A DNA stretch of 64,000 bases from Cohnella herbarum (GCF_012849095.1 NZ_CP051680.1:1116001-1180000); one strand, 5' to 3'; positions 1 through 8,445 are shown, counted from the first letter of the stretch. Made by a program: numbers and translations. Notes: generated by a model not told the origin, from the letters alone.

Positions 1-2
1 CC

Positions 3-500
3 GCATGGCGCAGTGGGAAAGCGACTTATTACCCGCTTAATCCGAACGAGGCGAACAATCCGTTACCCGATAGCGCCTTCGCGAAATGGCTCAGAAAACT
101 CGGCTCGCCTATCGTCTTGCTCGACATGTCCAGCCGATGGGATCAGCCTCTTCTAAAGGAATGGTTGATCAGATCGGTCGATCAGCTTGCCATGGTAGCG
201 GATTGTTATCCCGCGAAATGGTCCGCCCGCAGACAAGCCTCATGCATGGAGTTGCTTAGTCAAACGAAGCAACGCCGAATTCGGAACGTTTGGATCGCCA
301 ATCGGGATCAACCGTTTCCGGACCGGAAACAATGGCTTAATCTGTTTCCGGTCAAGCCGGACATTCTTTTACCCGATCTTACGGGATCGGCGACGTTAAA
401 TGCTTTATGGCGTGGAGAAGGCGTGCCTTCGGACTCTCGCGCGGCGAACAAAATCGACGAGGCGTGCTCAGAATGGGTCGAATCGATTAGCTTGCGATGA
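3..500 (+). CDS. C-terminal part of a possible MinD/ParA-like P-loop protein (5' end outside window)
   Basis: The frame is open from the first bases of the window to a TGA at 498-500, giving 165 visible residues without the N-terminus. The visible part has a hydrophobic strand followed by Asp (IVLLDMSS), then a segment ending in MVAD and a later IANRDQP segment. This order resembles the second half of MinD/ParA/CpaE-type ATPases (Walker B-like strand, nucleotide-specificity Asn). The P-loop would lie upstream, so the family is inference from layout only. It could equally be an unrelated conserved hypothetical. It is followed by a 240-bp gap before the response regulator gene. Confidence 0.5.
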   Translation, partial: AWRSGKATYYPLNPNEANNPLPDSAFAKWLRKLGSPIVLLDMSSRWDQPLLKEWLIRSVDQLAMVADCYPAKWSARRQASCMELLSQTKQRRIRNVWIANRDQPFPDRKQWLNLFPVKPDILLPDLTGSATLNALWRGEGVPSDSRAANKIDEACSEWVESISLR

Positions 501-744
501 TAAGCAGAACGGTTCAAATTCAGCATGCTCACGGTTCTATTCGACGGATTTTCCAAGGCTTTGACAGTCGTGGTACAATAAAGTTGGGAGAATCGCTTAA
601 ATACGGGGAGGAAACGGCATCTAACGCGGCCGACCACTCGATTGCGCGCCCATAGAACGCCACGTTGCCGGTCGGTCGTTATCGTTACGGCCGCGGTCTT
701 GTGATGGCTAACGAATTTGAACTTTTAACCATGAGGTGACGGAT

Positions 745-1443
745 ATGAACAATGAAAATATATTGATTATCGAAGACGAAGATGCGATCGCGAGAATTTT
801 GGAATTGGAACTGGAGCATGAAGGGTATAACGTTGGCCGGGCTGCCGACGGCCGCAAAGGCTTGGAGATGGCGAATTCAGGGGAATGGGATCTCATATTG
901 CTGGACGTTATGCTGCCCGAGCTGAACGGGATCGAGGTGCTGCGCAGATTAAGGCAGAACGACGGAGCGGTTCCCGTAATCCTCATAACGGCGAGAGATA
1001 CCGTGCCGGATAAAGTAAGCGGCTTCGAGCATGGCGCGAATGATTATATTACGAAACCGTTCGCGATGGAGGAGCTGTTGGCGAGGGTTCGTAACTTGCT
1101 GCGAATATTCAAAGCTTCCCGCGAAGGAGAGAATGAAGACGTCATCCGGATCGGGGATTTGTCGATAGAGCTCTTGACCCGCAAAGTATACCGGAAGGAT
1201 CATTCCATCGACTTAACCCCTCGGGAGTTCGAGCTGTTGCTATATTTGGCAAGACACAAAAATTCCGAGAAAACGCGAGACGAGATCTTGTCCGACGTAT
1301 GGGGTTACGAATATATCGGGGATACGAACGTCGTAGACGTCTATATCCGTTACTTGCGGCAAAAGATGGACAAAGGTTACCGACATAAGCTTCTGCACAC
1401 GGTGCGCGGCGTCGGTTATATGCTGAAGGAGCCGGATGCATGA
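745..1443 (+). CDS. OmpR/PhoB-family response regulator
   Basis: A 232-aa two-component response regulator. The receiver domain spans about residues 5-115 with acidic pair E10/D11, phospho-acceptor D54 in ILLDVMLP, and the conserved Lys in ITKPF. A winged-helix DNA-binding domain fills about residues 130-230 (LTPREFELLLYL and the C-terminal RGVGYML). The ATG at 745 is preferred over the in-frame GTG at 736 because GAGGTG lies about 6 nt upstream of it. The receiver sequence is reminiscent of ArlR/YkoG regulators; this is a similarity judgement, not proof of orthology. The stop overlaps the start of the kinase gene (ATGA), so the two are translationally coupled. Confidence 0.95.
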   Translation: MNNENILIIEDEDAIARILELELEHEGYNVGRAADGRKGLEMANSGEWDLILLDVMLPELNGIEVLRRLRQNDGAVPVILITARDTVPDKVSGFEHGANDYITKPFAMEELLARVRNLLRIFKASREGENEDVIRIGDLSIELLTRKVYRKDHSIDLTPREFELLLYLARHKNSEKTRDEILSDVWGYEYIGDTNVVDVYIRYLRQKMDKGYRHKLLHTVRGVGYMLKEPDA

Positions 1444-2795
1444 CCCTAAGATCGAGGTTTACTCTATTCACGGTTTTCTGGCTTATCTTCATTTTGATTT
1501 TGTACAACATCTTCGTTTATTTTTTCGTGATCCGGGTTACGACGCGCGGCGAACTGCAACTGCTAACGAATAAAGCCGATCTGGTCATCGAGACGTTGCG
1601 CAAGCAGGGAATGCGAGGGTTCGAGGATCCGAAGCTACTGAGCGATATGTACAACTACAACGAAATGCTGAGAATCGTAACCGGCGACGTCCGAATCGTC
1701 AATCAGGTCGGCACGGATGAAGAGTTGCTCTCGATTCCAGCGCAAATGCAAGCTTACAATCAATCCGAAACTCGCCAAATTAACGGTCAACGGGTCCTTT
1801 ATTTATCGATGCCTTTTTTTGATCAAGGACACTTGATCGGCACGGTAGAGGCGGCTCGTCGCTTGACCGTTCTCGATAGTTATTTGCAAATTTTGTTGGG
1901 GGCATTAAGCGTAACGAGCATCGGAGCGATCGTGTTCGCCATCTTCGGAACTTATTGGTTCACTTCCCGTCTAACGGGACCGATCGGCCAGATGGTGCAG
2001 ACGATGCGAGAGATCGACCGAAGCGGTAAGCTTTACCGCGTTAAGCTGAACGGTCGGGAAGAATCGGTCGAATTGCAGCAGATGGTGAGAGCCTTTAATC
2101 AGATGATCGATCGCCTGGATCGAACGATCGAGCATCAGAAGCATTTCGTAGCCGACGCATCCCATGAACTCAAAACTCCGCTTACGGTCATATCCAGCTA
2201 TGCGGATATGTTAAAGCGCTGGGGCAGGGACAACGCCGAAGTTCGGGACGAGGCCATCGAAGCGATCTCGAAGGAAAGCGAACGCATGCAAAATCTGATC
2301 CGTTCGATGCTGACCTTAGCTGAGGCGGAACAGGACAATTGGTTGGACGTCTCCCGGTTCGACGTGACAACAGTCGTGCGGGAGCTGTCGGAAGTGCTGG
2401 GGAAAACGTTCCAGAGAGAGATCAGGGTACATTCCGATAATCATTCCGTCCATATGAGGGGCGACAAGGAGAAAATAAGGCAATTGCTGTTGATCTTGAT
2501 CGATAATGCGATCAAGTACAGCAAAGAACCGATCGATGTGCGGATTCGTTCGCAGAAGGGGGGAATTAAGCTGGAAGTGACCGATTACGGCATCGGCGTC
2601 CCGGAAAGCGAGATTCCCTATATGTTCGAACGATTCTACCGGGTGGACGAAGCTCGCCACCGTTCGACGGGCGGGAGCGGTCTCGGTCTATCGATCGCGA
2701 AGAAGATCATCGACATCCACGAAGGGAACGTGGAAGTATACAGCAAGGCTGGCAACGGCACGACGATTTCCATCCAATTCCCGCGTAAAATCTAA
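1440..2795 (+). CDS. Membrane sensor histidine kinase, partner of the upstream regulator
   Basis: A 451-aa HAMP-type sensor kinase. A first membrane helix lies at about residues 10-32, followed by an extracytoplasmic sensor region of about 115 residues, a second helix near 150-172, and a HAMP linker to about 228. The HisKA phospho-acceptor motif is DASHELKTPLTV. The HATPase domain carries the N box (LLILIDNAIKYS), G1 (DYGIGVPE), F box (FERFYRVD) and G2 (GSGLGLSIAKK). The ATG overlaps the regulator stop codon by 4 nt, so the pair forms one operon that ends at the strong terminator at 2812-2855. Its signal is not deducible from sequence. Confidence 0.95.
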   Translation: MTLRSRFTLFTVFWLIFILILYNIFVYFFVIRVTTRGELQLLTNKADLVIETLRKQGMRGFEDPKLLSDMYNYNEMLRIVTGDVRIVNQVGTDEELLSIPAQMQAYNQSETRQINGQRVLYLSMPFFDQGHLIGTVEAARRLTVLDSYLQILLGALSVTSIGAIVFAIFGTYWFTSRLTGPIGQMVQTMREIDRSGKLYRVKLNGREESVELQQMVRAFNQMIDRLDRTIEHQKHFVADASHELKTPLTVISSYADMLKRWGRDNAEVRDEAIEAISKESERMQNLIRSMLTLAEAEQDNWLDVSRFDVTTVVRELSEVLGKTFQREIRVHSDNHSVHMRGDKEKIRQLLLILIDNAIKYSKEPIDVRIRSQKGGIKLEVTDYGIGVPESEIPYMFERFYRVDEARHRSTGGSGLGLSIAKKIIDIHEGNVEVYSKAGNGTTISIQFPRKI

Positions 2796-2811
2796 TGGGA
2801 CCGTACAAACC

Positions 2812-2855
2812 AAAAACCGGCAAATATCGGATATTACCGATATTTGCCGGTTTTT
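2812..2855. terminator. Bidirectional intrinsic terminator
   Basis: A perfect 19-bp inverted repeat (2812-2830 and 2837-2855) with a 6-nt loop. The stem starts with five A and ends with five T, so it can terminate both the plus-strand two-component operon and the convergent minus-strand NlpC/P60 gene. Confidence 0.9.
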
Positions 2856-2913
2856 CAATGCAACTTATATTTACGAGCAGACGTTAATTAAAGTGAGAGA
2901 TGAGAGCTTGGAA

Positions 2914-3399
2914 TTAAAGTACGCGGCGGGCAGTCACGTAATGCGATTTCCAATAGCTCGTATTGATCGAAGAATAAGTTACTCCCGGTTTGCCGTAAGT
3001 ATGAAGCATTTTGTTATTGCCGACGTAAACGCCGACATGGCCGATGTTTTTGCCTGTACGAGCAACCCTGAAGAATACGAGATCGCCTTTCTTCAAGTTG
3101 CTCTTCGCGACGGCGTAACCCTTCTTGGCTTGCGAGCTGGAGACGCGCGGTAATTTAACTCCGTATTTGCCGTATATATACTGGGTGAAGCTGGAGCAAT
3201 CGAATGCCGACGTAGAGCCGGAAGGGGCTCCGAACCGGTATTTAACTCCTAAGTAATTTTTGCCAAGCGATATGATTTTATCGGCTTTCGTTGCAGCGGA
3301 TGCTTGCGGGGCTTGTCCCATGGCAAGGCCGCCGAAGCCGATGGCGACGCATAGACTGACGCCGGCTACTTTACGGGCGAGTGTGTGTGTGAAGCTCAT
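2914..3399 (-). CDS. Secreted NlpC/P60-family cell-wall hydrolase
   Basis: A 161-aa protein with a Sec signal peptide (positive N-terminus, hydrophobic stretch, likely cut after QASA). The rest is a single NlpC/P60 peptidase domain: catalytic Cys in FDCSSFTQYIYG, catalytic His in GHVGVYVG, and a third polar residue at MLHTYG. Such enzymes cut peptidoglycan stem peptides (often gamma-D-Glu-diamino acid bonds) outside the cell. There are no LysM or SH3 targeting domains, so it is a minimal, freely secreted version. A GGAGG sequence lies about 8 nt upstream of the ATG. It is convergent with the two-component operon. Confidence 0.93.
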   Translation of the reverse strand: MSFTHTLARKVAGVSLCVAIGFGGLAMGQAPQASAATKADKIISLGKNYLGVKYRFGAPSGSTSAFDCSSFTQYIYGKYGVKLPRVSSSQAKKGYAVAKSNLKKGDLVFFRVARTGKNIGHVGVYVGNNKMLHTYGKPGVTYSSINTSYWKSHYVTARRVL

Positions 3400-3608
3400 G
3401 TTGTTACCTCCATCGTAATCGTTATTCAGTTGTCACCTATTCCCGAGTATAACAAAATTCGCTTCCCCTAATGATTACCAAGAAGAGAGCAATACAGCGC
3501 GTCGGAACGGTTAGAAGCGCATTCTTAGAATGAAATGAGAATTTTCTCATCCGCTGTGCATTTCTTCCTCATTTCCTCAAATTGAACAGATTACGTGAAT
3601 CATTGGAC

Positions 3609-3644
3609 TTGCCCCTTGTCGACGACTTCCTATAATATAGGAAG
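3609..3644 (+). promoter_or_regulatory. Putative SigA promoter with an inverted repeat over the -10
   Basis: TTGCCC at 3609-3614, a 16-nt spacer, and a consensus TATAAT at 3631-3636. The -10 is the centre of a perfect 8-bp inverted repeat, CTTCCTAT-AAT-ATAGGAAG (3626-3644), a likely operator. It lies 110 nt upstream of the gene starting at 3755. The rest of the 3400-3754 gap shows nothing else recognisable. Confidence 0.5.
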
Positions 3645-3754
3645 TGAGTACGGGGTATTTAGTCATGTCTAATCGAGTTAAGGGGGGACTTAGCGAAGGT
3701 AAAGCCGGGTAAACGGAATCGTCTGACTGACTCAACCTACGAGGAGAGATAACG

Positions 3755-4426
3755 ATGGAATACATTCGAGTAAGTTCGATAGAGGATCCGAATTTTGCGG
3801 CAATGCACCAACTGATGAGTTCGATTTTTCCTGCCGAGGAAGTGCTGGAATTCGGACTATGGAAGGAACCAATCGAGGATCCGGACATTCACGTATACGT
3901 TGCCTTGCATAACGGTAATGTCGTCGGAGCGACGGAATATCGTTATTATCCCGACATGCGAGTGGCAATGACCGATTTTACGATTATCGGAACGATGGGC
4001 TTAGGAATCGGCCGTTTCTTATATGTACAGCGAGCCAAGGATTTGCAAAGGCTGCAACGCGAGAGCGGAACGGAATCGATCGGCATGTTCGCGGAAATTT
4101 ATCGGCCGCATGCGGTAACGTCGTTCAAATTCGGGAATGTCCTTCCGATGCATCCGGCCGTGAGGCGGGAGGTGCTGTCGCACCTGGGATACCAGAAGCT
4201 GGATTTCCCCTACGTGCATCCTTCATGGGATCATGAAGGCAAGGCGGTTACCGAACTGGACCTCGGCTTCTTCCCGGCGGACGAATCGTTACGGCAATTG
4301 CCCTCATCGCTGGTCGTTAAATTCCTTAAACAATATTATTCCGCTCTTCCGAATAAGCCCAAGGAATGGGTGGATATGGTCGGAGAGCTTGGAGAAAGAG
4401 ATGAAGTCGCTCTTCTGCCTTTGTAA
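3755..4426 (+). CDS. GNAT-like N-acetyltransferase domain protein
   Basis: A 223-aa protein with a good GAGGAG ribosome binding site before the ATG. The first two thirds read like a GNAT fold: an N-terminal strand-helix, then a central strand (VYVALHNGNVVGATEYRYYP), a G-rich segment GTMGLGIGRFLY in the position of the acetyl-CoA pyrophosphate loop, and a later MHPAVRREVLSHLGYQKLDFPYV segment as in GNAT C-terminal strands. The canonical Q/RxxGxG/A motif is only approximate. The substrate is unknown. It appears monocistronic, with a candidate promoter/operator at 3609-3644. Confidence 0.6.
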   Translation: MEYIRVSSIEDPNFAAMHQLMSSIFPAEEVLEFGLWKEPIEDPDIHVYVALHNGNVVGATEYRYYPDMRVAMTDFTIIGTMGLGIGRFLYVQRAKDLQRLQRESGTESIGMFAEIYRPHAVTSFKFGNVLPMHPAVRREVLSHLGYQKLDFPYVHPSWDHEGKAVTELDLGFFPADESLRQLPSSLVVKFLKQYYSALPNKPKEWVDMVGELGERDEVALLPL

Positions 4427-4427
4427 C

Positions 4428-4559
4428 CTAATAAGTACGCGCTTTGTACTTGCCTGAGTGGCTGAATTTCACGTCGACCGCGATCGTGGAAATATTCGTA
4501 GCGCCTACGCCTCCACGGTCGCGAATATATTTCTTCCAATCCGAGTGGCGATTTACGGA
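4428..4559 (-). pseudogene. C-terminal remnant of an unidentified protein
   Basis: A 43-codon minus-strand frame without a start codon, closed by a TAG, reads like the tail of a real protein (DWKKYIRDRGGVGATN, then VDVKFSHSGKYKARTY). The frame is cut at its 5' side by a TGA at about 4560, 20 bp from the 58-bp palindrome. I do not recognise the family. An imperfect inverted repeat of 12 bp (about 4480-4491 with 4511-4522) lies within it. Confidence 0.3.
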
Positions 4560-4581
4560 TCATGGCTTCCATTTCTTTCTC

Positions 4582-4639
4582 GTAAGCGTCAAATATCCCC
4601 TTATCCGGAATTCCGGATAAGGGGATATTTGACGCTTAC
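4582..4639. repeat. Perfect 58-bp palindrome
   Basis: Two 29-bp arms (4582-4610 and 4611-4639) are exact reverse complements with no spacer; the centre is CCGGAATTCCGG. No T-run follows on either side, so it is not a typical terminator. It abuts the stop codon of a truncated SDR gene. Confidence 0.85.
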
Positions 4640-4753
4640 CTAGTAATTGAGGATACCGTGCGCCGCTATGCGTTTCAGCATCTTCGCCGTCGCGAGCCCT
4701 ATGCCTCTCGTGCCGCCAATGATCACCGCCCGCTTCGCTTTGTACCGTTCCAT
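4640..4753 (-). pseudogene. Truncated short-chain dehydrogenase N-terminus (37 aa)
   Basis: The minus strand encodes a 37-residue peptide beginning MERYKAKRAVIIGGTRGIGL. This is the first beta strand and the GGTRGIG dinucleotide-binding turn of an SDR Rossmann fold. The ATG has a well-placed AAGGAGAG, so the translation signals are intact, but the frame runs into a TAG at the edge of the 58-bp palindrome after about 15% of a normal SDR. It lies in front of a complete but different SDR gene on the same strand. A deletion or rearrangement scar is the simplest explanation. Confidence 0.7.
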
Positions 4754-4832
4754 GCGTACTCTCCTTGCGACGCCAGCGACGCCTAGCTGATTGTGAACTG
4801 TTTAGTACGATAAGACAAGGACGCCGGAGACA

Positions 4833-5780
4833 CTAAGACAAGTCGACGCCGGAGACCTTGACAACGGCTTGCCACGCGGCTTCCTGGTTGGCGCGATCGT
4901 GGAGGTGGGGCTCGAGCTGCACCTCGATTGGGCCTGAGAACTTCCCTTTGGCCGAGGCGAAGAATTGCCCTGAGACGTCGGTTCCGAACTCCGACGCCTG
5001 GATGTAGCGACTGGCCGCGGTCTCCGGCGTCTGGTTCATGCCGGGAATGAGGTTCACGATTGGGATAAACACATACTTCAACAGAGGGCTAGCGCTTCGC
5101 TTCACGTTGGTGGCGGTCGCCCCACCGGGCGATACAGCGTACACAGCCATGCCGGACGGCAGCCGGCGCGCCAACGCCGCGACCCACCAAGCGATGATCA
5201 GCTTCGCGTCGGCATACGCATTGTTGGGCACGTACTTCACGTTCGGCCCGTTGCGAATCAGGGCTTCAACAGCGGCGGTTCGGTCGCCTTGATGGTACTT
5301 GGCCGCGAAGGCGGGCAGGTCGGTGTATTTGAACATGGGCACGCCCCCTCGGGCAGGCTCCGCGCCGGCGATAACAATCCGCGCGTCGGGACTCAGCAGG
5401 TTGGTATTGAGCAACCCGACAGTCAGTTCATGATGACCAATGAGCGGGGCCTGAGATGCCTCGACGCCCGTCGCGGTAATCTCGCGCTGCTTGAAGGGAA
5501 CCAGCCCCGCATTGAGCAGCAAGAAATCAACCGGCCGACCTCGTTTGACCAGCTCGGCGAGGGCGGATTGAACGCTGGTCGGTGCGTCCAGATCCAGCTC
5601 TAGCGGAGTGAAAACCTGTGTCTTGGTCTCAGCCGCGAGTTGAGCGGCCGCTTCTTGAACCCGGGCCAGGCTGCGCCCGGTGACGATGACCTGGCGGTAG
5701 CCCTCGATGGCGAGCTTGCGGGCTGCCGCATAACCGAGCCCGGAGGTGGCGCCTGTGACGAGTGCGATCGAATGTTCCAT
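4833..5780 (-). CDS. Short-chain dehydrogenase/reductase (SDR) family oxidoreductase
   Basis: A 315-aa Rossmann-fold oxidoreductase. It shows the cofactor motif TGATSGLG near residue 10, the NAG motif (LLLNAGLVPF), and the catalytic YxxxK as YADAK. The serine usually found in the preceding strand is not obvious (IVIAGAEPARGG), so the catalytic triad may be atypical. AAGGAG precedes the ATG. It diverges from a TetR regulator, with two palindromic operators between them, so it is probably the regulator's target. The GC-rich codon use differs from neighbouring genes and suggests acquisition. The substrate is unknown. Confidence 0.88.
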   Translation of the reverse strand: MEHSIALVTGATSGLGYAAARKLAIEGYRQVIVTGRSLARVQEAAAQLAAETKTQVFTPLELDLDAPTSVQSALAELVKRGRPVDFLLLNAGLVPFKQREITATGVEASQAPLIGHHELTVGLLNTNLLSPDARIVIAGAEPARGGVPMFKYTDLPAFAAKYHQGDRTAAVEALIRNGPNVKYVPNNAYADAKLIIAWWVAALARRLPSGMAVYAVSPGGATATNVKRSASPLLKYVFIPIVNLIPGMNQTPETAASRYIQASEFGTDVSGQFFASAKGKFSGPIEVQLEPHLHDRANQEAAWQAVVKVSGVDLS

Positions 5781-5840
5781 GTGTATTCTCCTTCTAGGTT
5801 AGGGTTGCTTTGCTGATTTTGAACTGTGTGTGATGCAAAA

Positions 5841-5898
5841 TGGACTACTTAGTCCATAGTAACATTAATGGACCGAATAGTCCAGTACATGGTATAAT
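5841..5898 (+). promoter_or_regulatory. Two TetR-type operators and the tetR promoter
   Basis: Operator 1 is TGGACT-ACTT-AGTCCA (5841-5856, perfect 6-bp arms). Operator 2 is TGGACC-GAAT-AGTCCA (5869-5884, one mismatch). They start 28 bp apart. A consensus TATAAT lies at 5893-5898 with a -35-like TGGACC at 5869-5874 inside operator 2, so bound repressor would block the tetR promoter and probably the divergent SDR promoter. Confidence 0.75.
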
Positions 5899-5976
5899 AT
5901 TGGTGAAAATCGTGCTATACTTTCAGGATAGGAGATTACTGCAAAAAGAATAAGAAAGGAAGAGGGAAGAAAGCTT

Positions 5977-6636
5977 ATGCCAAACAACAGGTCTTTAACT
6001 TCACGCGGGCAGAACAGTAGAGAGCGTATTCTGAATCAGGCAGCCCAACTTGTTTACGAAAAAGGCGTCCGGGGTACCAGTATGGACGATATGAGGGTCG
6101 CAGCTTCTGTTAGTAAAAGCCAGCTCTATCACTATTTTGCTAATAAGGAAGAATTGGTCCTGGCGGTTATTGAGCGGCAAACCGTCAATGTGCTGGGTGC
6201 GCAACTGCCTCTCCTGGAACATCTGGACACCTGGGAAAACCTAGAAAAATGGAGAACGACGATTATAGACTTAAAGGAAAGCAGCGAGAGCTTGGGAGGA
6301 TGCCCGATCGGTTCACTGGCTAGCGAACTAGCCGATCAGGACGAGACAGCCAGGGTGGCCCTGGTGCATTCTTTTGATGAATGGGAGCAGTACTTTATTG
6401 ATGGATTTAGCAAGATGAAAGAGCGGGGTGATCTTCGGGCCGAGACTGACCCGGCTGAACTAGCTTGTGCAGTTATAACCAGTCTACAGGGAGGGCAGCT
6501 CTTAACCAAGACCCGCAAATCGACCCGTCCTTTCAAAATTGCTCTTCAAACGGCCTACGCTTATGTATTTTCTTTTGCGACCAACCCGCAGGACGTGGAA
6601 ATGGCAAAAAAGGGACGGAGCCAAGCTAACCCATAA
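5977..6636 (+). CDS. TetR/AcrR-family transcriptional regulator
   Basis: A 219-aa one-component regulator. The N-terminal helix-turn-helix spans about residues 14-60 (RERILNQAAQLVYEKGVRG, then the recognition helix around VSKSQLYHYFANKEEL). The C-terminal ligand-binding domain carries GCPIGSLASELAD, a signature seen in the TetR subgroup linked to NAD(P)-dependent reductases. It diverges from the SDR gene at 4833-5780 and has two matching palindromes in the shared promoter region. A derepression switch for the SDR, triggered by an unknown small molecule, is the likely role; that part is inference. Confidence 0.92.
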   Translation: MPNNRSLTSRGQNSRERILNQAAQLVYEKGVRGTSMDDMRVAASVSKSQLYHYFANKEELVLAVIERQTVNVLGAQLPLLEHLDTWENLEKWRTTIIDLKESSESLGGCPIGSLASELADQDETARVALVHSFDEWEQYFIDGFSKMKERGDLRAETDPAELACAVITSLQGGQLLTKTRKSTRPFKIALQTAYAYVFSFATNPQDVEMAKKGRSQANP

Positions 6637-6639
6637 AAA

Positions 6640-6960
6640 CAGTACTCACTCAAGCGAGCTGCCAAAACCCTATATGAAGCCATGTTGAAAAAGCAACCAA
6701 CACGGGTCGACTTCGTTCTAAATGTATCGTATATCGCTCTTCATTAGATAAATGCCGGATATCGCGTTCAATGGCAAATAATTGATTACATAAGTTCAAG
6801 CCCTCTTTCGCAGCTACAGGAGCAGTGCTGTTTGACTCAGGCAACGCATTGATCGCTTCATCAAAATAACGCCTTGCATGCGAAAAACACCCGATTTATA
6901 TGATATCTGGCACGTCATTGTAACCTGAATAGCCATCCGTTTGAAGAAAGCCCTTAAAGC
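6640..6960 (-). mobile_element. IS66-family transposase remnant
   Basis: The minus strand encodes an internal piece of an IS66 transposase: LQTDGYSGYNDVPDI, then an in-frame TAA, then IGCFSHARRYFDEAI and RSRPVLVAFSTWL. These match the DDE-domain block (QTDGYxGY ... GCWAHARRxFxEA) of IS66. The frame shifts again near 6660. Both ends of the element are missing; no terminal inverted repeats were found. Its 5' side joins directly to the truncated germination gene at 6954, implying that insertion followed by decay removed the 3' part of that operon. Confidence 0.85.
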
Positions 6961-7587
6961 CGCGTCGCGCTGATTAATTCTTCGATTTTTTGTCCCTCGA
7001 GTTGCTCCAGTTTCGTTCGGATAAGCTGCAAGGTTTCTGGGGCTATTTTCTCGACATCGTATATCAAACCGACTTTGGTATTCGTTTTGGTGCCGATGAC
7101 TCTCGTCTCGAACGCAACGGTCTCCACCGGCAGTCTTCTTCTTATCAACCCGTAATTGGTCGCGATGGCTTCGACCAATCCATCCTTCGGTCCTCTGATC
7201 GATACTTCGATGTTCGTTTCTTCCGTCTGGCGAGCCGGGATATCCGGGATATAGAAAGAGTAGATTTTATCGATATGAGAGAACCCTACAAGAATGGAAC
7301 CGCAGAAGAGGAGAGCGTTCGTCTTGGACACGTCCGTTTGTTCCAAGATGCTCATCTGAAGTCCGATATGGTTTTTCGAAGTCTTCCGGGTTTTCTAACA
7401 GTTTCTGTTGATAGAGGCGCCTGATCTGGGGAAGGATCGTTCGGCTGATCATTTTCTCGTCGCAGAGCGCATGGCAATACAGAAGCGTCATTTGAGTCGT
7501 CTTCGTGAACGGAACGATCTCCCGCTTAACGTCGTCGCAATGCGAGTAGCTATCGGCTATGTTTTGAATCGTATTGTATTGCTTCAT
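6954..7587 (-). pseudogene. Decayed spore-germination receptor A subunit (GerAA/GerKA family)
   Basis: The N-terminal hydrophilic region of a GerA-type receptor subunit, split over two frames with a shift near 7330-7370. The upstream frame has the N-terminus (MKQYNTIQNIADSYSHC); the downstream frame has the family hallmark IEVSIRGPKDG followed by NYGLIRRRLP and VGLIYDVEKI. The whole C-terminal membrane domain (about 300 residues in the intact paralog at 43490-45043) is absent and replaced by IS66 sequence. It overlaps the preceding B-subunit pseudogene by 4 nt, as in the intact operon. It cannot make a functional receptor. Confidence 0.85.
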
Positions 7588-8354
7588 GAGGTTTCCACCT
7601 GTTTTGATTTGTGGGGAATTGCCGAGAGCATCAGGAGGATCAAATTCATCATCAAGAGAGTGTAGAAGGCTAACGGAAAATAATAGTTCTGCAGAAATCC
7701 AATAAAAGTAATATCTCCTACCGGAAGAAGGATCGTGCAGAAGAGGAGTAAGCAGACGATCGGAAGCACGGCCTTTTTGTTGTTGAAAAATTCCGATATA
7801 AGCACTAAAGTAAAGCTCAATCTGATGAACGCGCCGATTTTAACCAATCGCCATTCTTCGAAAGCGGGATAACGTTGCAGTGCGCTTTCGATCGGGCCGA
7901 ATTCGGCTATTCCTCCCATTAAGCGGCCTGTCGTTAAGCCTGCGAGCAGGAAACCGATCAGAACGACGTATCTTTTCTTGATCGAAGTAGAAATACGATG
8001 CTGCGAACAATAATAACAGTACTTCGGTTAATCCCGAACCCGCATAGGCGATTCCCCTCCAGACTTCGCTAGTACCGTTCTCCAAGATCGGGAACAGCAG
8101 GCCGACCGGGACACCCACCGTCCGTAACGCAGCGCGATATGAGACATGATAGGTTGTTGTTTAGTTAACTTTGAAATAAAAGCAACCAGAAGGAAAAAAG
8201 GGATCAGGATCAGGAAGGCCATAATCGCGGATAACCACGAATCCCTTCCCGATACATCGAGCAACAAAGGGATGACAAGCACGTGATTCAACATGCCTAT
8301 GAATAGAAATAGGATGAAACTGACTTGCAGCAGGGAGAAGGTTTGATTTTTCAA
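7584..8354 (-). pseudogene. Decayed spore-germination permease B subunit (GerAB family)
   Basis: Three pieces of a GerAB-type permease lie in different frames. The first is the N-terminus with helices 1-2 (LFIGMLNHVLVIPLLLDV). The second is a middle piece (GIAYAGSGLTEVLLLLFAAS). The third is a C-terminal piece from RYPAFEEWRLVKIGAFIR onward. Compared with the intact permease at 45040-46122, about 110 residues are missing between pieces one and two, and about 16 residues after KIGAF. So at least two deletions and a frameshift have occurred. Together with the A remnant it is a dead paralog of the operon at 42-46 kb. Confidence 0.85.
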
Positions 8355-8445
8355 AAAAATTCCTCCCCAGTTAGAATGAATAAAAGTTCTTGTAAATGTT
8401 TTCCTATCCGGTTAGAAAATATACGGTTCACGAAGGAGCACTTGA

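Noticed and set aside
561..579. TTGACA (561) and TACAAT (574) upstream of the first regulator gene
   Set aside because: They are only 7 bp apart, so they do not form one promoter. TACAAT with a weak TTCCAA at 551 is possible but not convincing enough to list.
6336..6536. Minus-strand open frames antisense to the TetR gene and similar antisense frames across the window
   Set aside because: They follow the codon pattern of the real gene on the other strand, lack ribosome binding sites, and have no recognisable protein features.
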